Origin: Bacillota bacterium
GTDB taxonomy: Bacteria > Bacillota > Clostridia > Acetivibrionales > DSM-1351
Direction of reading: 5' to 3'
DNA: 64,000 nucleotides
Assembly: GCA_023409265.1 (NCBI GenBank)
Contig: JAEYHZ010000014.1
Span: 124,001 to 188,000 of the forward strand
Within the stretch, counting starts at the first letter, position 1; the number at the start of each line of letters is the position of its first letter. A program made the translations under genes and the position numbers. The notes below the pieces were generated by a model. It ran no database searches, had not been told where the DNA came from, and saw only the letters and a program-made list of their open reading frames with translations. Shown here piece after piece: positions 60,776 through 64,000 of this stretch.

Positions 60776-61993
60776 TCAAACAATCTGATGGGTTTTAAAA
60801 GCACGGTATGCAAGAGGTGTGAGCAGGATACCAACCCCAGCTGCGAACAGCGGCATGAATACATATGGCCTCATGATCACACCGAATAATTCATACTGAA
60901 TAGGGCTGACCACAGAACCAAACTCCATCATGTTGGAGGGCAGAAGATGTAAAAGATTATAAAGCCATATCCGGTCATAGGATGCGTTAATAAACATAGG
61001 TACTATTAAAATTAAGCTTATAATTATGATCACACCATAAGCCGACTTGAATTTCGCCGATAAAAGCATGGTAATTGCCGCAGTCATAAAGCAGGAAAAA
61101 AATACGCAGACAGAAAATGACAACGCTGTCTGTCCCATGGTCAGAGGATAAGGCAACATAGGATAGTAAAGCTGCAATTGGGAGTTCAAACCGTCAAAGC
61201 CAAAAGTGAGTAATGCAAAAATATAATTTGTAGCAGTCAGAACAAGGCATATGGCTGAGGCTATGGTAAAACCCGTAAACAGCTTGGCTTTTATGAGCAT
61301 ATTCTTCCCATGCTTTGAAGCCAGGACCAGTTGGTCGGCTCCTGAGGCGTATTCCCTTGAAAAAATCGGAGCAATACAGATAGCCATGACAAACGCAGCC
61401 ATCAGACCAACGGTATACATGAGTGTAAGAAACCTGGTGTATCCATCTATATAGGAAAAGGTAAACGGCGTTTTTATCTGCTCATCCAGAGCTATCACCT
61501 TCTCCTTTGCCTTGTCGCTCATATTTGTTTCCTCCACGGCCTGAACCTGCTCGCTGTGACGTTCAGCATAAAACCTGGCTGCCTGCTCCCCGGTCAGTGA
61601 TTGGAAATCTTCCATGTTAAACCGTCGTGACTCTGTGTTATATATGGGTCGCACAATTCTGTATATTTGACTGTATTTCCTTGCAAAATCCTGGTACTCC
61701 GGGGTATCGTAGTATCGATCTTTTTTGGGGATCTTTGAATAAGCCTCCACCGTCTCCATAATCAATTTTGGGTCGATTTCCCGGCCGGAAAGGGACCTGG
61801 CATAAGAGCGGTCCTTAACCATGGATTCATAATTGGACTCAAACACCTTCCCATCCACATAAGTACTTCCGAACAGTGTTCCCCAGACGCTCACTGCGGT
61901 GGCAATGACAGCCAGCACCAGAACAATAATTACACTTTTTTTACACAATATCTTTTTATACTCAAAGCCGACCAATCTCCAAAAACTGCTCAT
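60776..61993 (-). CDS. ABC-2 type transporter permease
   Basis: 405 aa. One N-terminal membrane helix (SVIIVLVLAVIATAVSVWGTLFG), a large extracellular loop of about 150 residues rich in charged residues, then about five more helices (GLMAAFVMAICIAPIFSREYASGADQLVLASKHGK is the conserved ABC-2 block after helix 2). It pairs with the ATPase gene, overlapping it by 4 nt. The substrate may be a peptide, antibiotic or envelope compound; it is not readable from sequence. Confidence 0.88.
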   Translation of the reverse strand: MSSFWRLVGFEYKKILCKKSVIIVLVLAVIATAVSVWGTLFGSTYVDGKVFESNYESMVKDRSYARSLSGREIDPKLIMETVEAYSKIPKKDRYYDTPEYQDFARKYSQIYRIVRPIYNTESRRFNMEDFQSLTGEQAARFYAERHSEQVQAVEETNMSDKAKEKVIALDEQIKTPFTFSYIDGYTRFLTLMYTVGLMAAFVMAICIAPIFSREYASGADQLVLASKHGKNMLIKAKLFTGFTIASAICLVLTATNYIFALLTFGFDGLNSQLQLYYPMLPYPLTMGQTALSFSVCVFFSCFMTAAITMLLSAKFKSAYGVIIIISLILIVPMFINASYDRIWLYNLLHLLPSNMMEFGSVVSPIQYELFGVIMRPYVFMPLFAAGVGILLTPLAYRAFKTHQIV

Positions 61994-62856
61994 CGTTCAT
62001 TCACCTCACTGAAATAATACAAATAAAGATCCTCCAGTGAAGCCTGTGCAGCTACAGCACGATCACAGGGTTTTTCTTCACTTATCAGACGTAAAAACAC
62101 ATTTTTGTCTTCATTCCGAAGATTTATTACGGGATATCTTTCACAAAACTCGTCTGCCATTAAAGGTGGTATGCTGCACTCCCAAACCTTGCCCTGAATT
62201 GTGCCGATAATTTCTTCCAGCGTTCCTTTATGAATAAGCTGGCCATTTTTCATTACAAGGATGGTATCTGCAATATGCTCAACATCGGAAACTATATGCG
62301 TAGAAAGGAGTACGATACGGTCTGCTCCAAGCCGGGAGATCATATTGCGGAAACGAACCCTTTCTTTTGGGTCAAGTCCTGCAGTAGGCTCGTCCAGAAT
62401 CAGTACTTTCGGGTCGTTGAGCAGTGACTGCGCAATGCCAAGCCTCTGTTTCATACCTCCGGAAAAGGTTTTTATTTTCTTTTTTGCTTCTTTTTCAAGG
62501 GAGACGAGTTCAAGAAGCTCCAAGGATTTTTCTCGAGCCCAGACCTTGGGAAGTCCTTTTAGCACTGCAACATAAAGCATGAAATCAAGCGCTGTAAATT
62601 CCGGATAATAGCCGAAGTCCTGAGGCAGATATCCTAACACATCACGGTAATTCTCCCGGCTTACATCAATACCGTCATAATTTACAGTCCCGAAGGTTGG
62701 GGTCAGCACGCCGCACATCATGCGCATCAAGGTGGTTTTACCGGCTCCGTTTGCGCCCAGAAGACCGTACACTCCCCGGTGGAGAGTCAGAGAAATGCGG
62801 TCGCAGGCAATTTTACTGCCGTATTGTTTTGTCACTCGGTCAAGAGTAAGTTCCAT
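61990..62856 (-). CDS. ABC transporter ATPase (ABC-2 exporter type)
   Basis: 288 aa from the ATG at 62856, which has GGAGG 7 nt upstream. The frame stays open for 109 codons further, but that part overlaps the real membrane-protein gene in another frame and is not homologous to ABC proteins. Motifs: Walker A GLLGANGAGKTTLMRMM, Q-loop LPQDFGYYPEFTALDF, signature TFSGGMKQRLGIAQ, Walker B VLILDEPTAGLDPKER, H-loop STHIVSD. The gene for its permease follows. It overlaps the membrane-protein gene upstream by 25 nt, indicating translational coupling. Confidence 0.93.
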   Translation of the reverse strand: MELTLDRVTKQYGSKIACDRISLTLHRGVYGLLGANGAGKTTLMRMMCGVLTPTFGTVNYDGIDVSRENYRDVLGYLPQDFGYYPEFTALDFMLYVAVLKGLPKVWAREKSLELLELVSLEKEAKKKIKTFSGGMKQRLGIAQSLLNDPKVLILDEPTAGLDPKERVRFRNMISRLGADRIVLLSTHIVSDVEHIADTILVMKNGQLIHKGTLEEIIGTIQGKVWECSIPPLMADEFCERYPVINLRNEDKNVFLRLISEEKPCDRAVAAQASLEDLYLYYFSEVNER

Positions 62857-63581
62857 GTTCTTTCCTCCGTTTGTTTTATTAATTTGCGTATCTGAATTCC
62901 TATCAGTATGATGCCGAATACAAACAGAAGCAGCCAGTAGCCTAGGGCTGAGCTGGAGTAGAGAAGCTGCACCGTGCTGCTGGCAATACCATTGGCCATG
63001 CAGGTAAAACAGGCCGTGGCAGCACAGAAGTACAGACTTTCCCGTGATCTCACATGGTTCAGTATCAGCAGGCAAAATCCGCAGGTTATGAGGTACGGTA
63101 CCATCAGGTAGGTTATGACCTGCAGAAGGCTGAATGGGGATACCCGGCTCATGAAAATCAGAAGTACTGTCAGAATCACACAATTTCCTCCGCCTGAAAT
63201 AGCTAACCGTGCCATGATTATCTGTGACAGGTTGAACCGGAAGCTCATCTCAAGTTCCGACATCCGGCAAAACGCCGAGCGGTAAATTTCCGTTGTCATC
63301 AGCAGCGCCAAAAACGGAAGGCCCGCAGAAACTATCCAGATTTTTTCGGCTTCAGTGTGCCAGTCTATAAGCATCGGTGACCAGAAGGTAACTGCCCAGC
63401 AAACAAAAACAATTGCAGCAGAAAAAACCCATACTCGCTTTCGGATATAGAAAAACTGATTAAGCAAAAATTTCAGGTAAGTACTGCCGGGCTGATGCAG
63501 CGTTTTTAAGAACCTCTCCTTATCCACGGGCGGTGGCGCTTCAAAAGCTTCTCTCAAGGCACTTTTCACCTTTCTATTCAT
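62832..63581 (-). CDS. Membrane protein encoded between ECF sigma and ABC genes
   Basis: 249 aa with about six hydrophobic segments after a charged ~40-residue N-terminus (KVKSALREAFEAPPPVDKERFLKTLHQPGSTYLKFLLNQFFYIRKRVWVF). It overlaps the sigma gene by 4 nt at one end and the ATPase gene at the other. By position it could be the anti-sigma factor of the ECF sigma factor, or an extra subunit of the ABC system. I do not recognise a family with certainty. Confidence 0.75.
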   Translation of the reverse strand: MNRKVKSALREAFEAPPPVDKERFLKTLHQPGSTYLKFLLNQFFYIRKRVWVFSAAIVFVCWAVTFWSPMLIDWHTEAEKIWIVSAGLPFLALLMTTEIYRSAFCRMSELEMSFRFNLSQIIMARLAISGGGNCVILTVLLIFMSRVSPFSLLQVITYLMVPYLITCGFCLLILNHVRSRESLYFCAATACFTCMANGIASSTVQLLYSSSALGYWLLLFVFGIILIGIQIRKLIKQTEERTWNLLLTE

Positions 63582-64000
63582 AGAAAACTCTCCTCCCCAA
63601 GCAATTTTTTCAGGGCTGCCAGTGCAGAGTTAATCCTGCGGTAGACCGCAAAGCGGGAAATTCCAGCAATTGCGGCAATTTCTCCGACTGAAAGCTGATT
63701 TGCATACCGTAAAAGCAGCAGTTCCTGCTCCTGTTCCGGCAGCGTTTTCAGTACCTGCCGGATTGTACTCCTCATTTCCAGCCGTTCAATAAAATCCGTA
63801 TCCGGCAATTCATCGGCCAGCTTTTCAGGTTGTTTTTTTCGGAAGGCGTCAATACACAGATTTCTTGCTATGGTATAGAGGTAGGCAAGTTTCTTGCCGT
63901 ATTCCATGTAAGAGTTCTGCGCAAAGTATTTGAGAAAGGTTTCCTGGGTCAGGTCTTCCGCCAGTGTGGCATTGCCAATTTTATAATAGCAATACCGGTA
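63578..64000 (-). CDS. ECF-type RNA polymerase sigma factor (partial, N-terminus outside window)
   Basis: 140 codons to the right edge with the frame still open; the ATG at 63907 is internal because the upstream codons read KIGNATLAEDLTQETFLKYF, which is conserved sigma region 2. Region 2 continues with YLYTIARNLCIDAFRKK. Region 4 follows (LKTLPEQEQELLLLRYANQLSVGEIAAIAGISRFAVYRRINSALAALKKLL). ECF sigma factors direct polymerase to stress or envelope genes. It heads a four-gene unit with a membrane protein and an ABC-2 exporter, all overlapping by 4-25 nt. Confidence 0.9.
   Translation of the reverse strand, partial: YRYCYYKIGNATLAEDLTQETFLKYFAQNSYMEYGKKLAYLYTIARNLCIDAFRKKQPEKLADELPDTDFIERLEMRSTIRQVLKTLPEQEQELLLLRYANQLSVGEIAAIAGISRFAVYRRINSALAALKKLLGEESFL

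Noticed and set aside
62857..63183. N-terminal extension of the ABC ATPase reading frame
   Set aside because: It lies in a second frame over the membrane-protein gene, has no ABC similarity, and the internal ATG at 62856 has a proper ribosome site.

Overview
The window looks like the chromosome of a low-GC, Gram-positive, anaerobic plant-fibre degrader of the class Clostridia, of the Ruminiclostridium / Clostridium cellulolyticum type. This rests on AT-rich intergenic DNA, strong AGGAGG-type ribosome sites, many TTG/GTG starts, lipoprotein solute-binding proteins, YesM/YesN-type two-component systems beside sugar ABC transporters, and many separate sugar-catabolic operons. The species assignment is inference. 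No rRNA, tRNA, CRISPR array, complete transposase or prophage was found.

Region 1 (1-10748, all minus strand, open at the left edge) is a tightly packed operon that looks like an undescribed natural-product pathway. In transcription order it holds a LoaP-type NusG paralogue, a family-2 glycosyltransferase, a SPASM/twitch-like radical SAM enzyme, three B12-binding radical SAM enzymes (two of them ~837-aa paralogues with a long C-terminal extension containing an RRE-like segment), an FkbM methyltransferase and a PqqD-like RRE protein cut by the window edge. No precursor peptide is visible. Upstream lies a 1-kb non-coding region with a consensus minus-strand promoter and two copies of a ~90-nt hairpin element that may be a tandem small-RNA pair or leader elements.

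Region 2 (11751-18397) carries L-rhamnose isomerase and rhamnulokinase, a divergent AraC regulator, an orphan TPR / Ig-like membrane protein and a 163-bp foldback repeat. Region 3 (18727-30772, minus) is a large pentose-type operon: isomerase, two-subunit transketolase, RbsB/A/C-type ABC transporter with a frameshifted DUF2291 lipoprotein, RbsD, FGGY kinase, LacI regulator and ribokinase. Isomerase, kinase and split transketolase together suggest a branched sugar such as D-apiose (inference). Region 4 (31380-33723, plus) is a 14-TM drug exporter with a PadR regulator and a perfect 44-bp palindrome over the promoter.

Region 5 (33913-43367) is an oligosaccharide ABC importer with a GH42 beta-galactosidase and a divergent response regulator/sensor kinase pair; a second copy of the 163-bp foldback sits exactly at the stop codon of one permease gene. 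Region 6 (43479-52094, minus) is a fructan or difructose-anhydride operon (ABC importer, GH172, GH32, fructokinase) controlled by a LacI repressor with four AACCGGTT-type operators, three of them in the promoter region of the transporter. Region 7 (52200-60391, minus) is response regulator, kinase, catalytically dead RbsA-like protein, then RbsA, RbsC and RbsB: a transporter-linked signalling module. Another 162-bp foldback separates rbsC and rbsA. Region 8 (60776-64000, minus, open at the right edge) is an ECF sigma factor, a membrane protein and an ABC-2 type ATPase/permease.

Most genes fit a strategy of importing plant-wall and storage-sugar oligomers and splitting them inside the cell. 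Region 1 stands apart as a probable secondary-metabolite locus.
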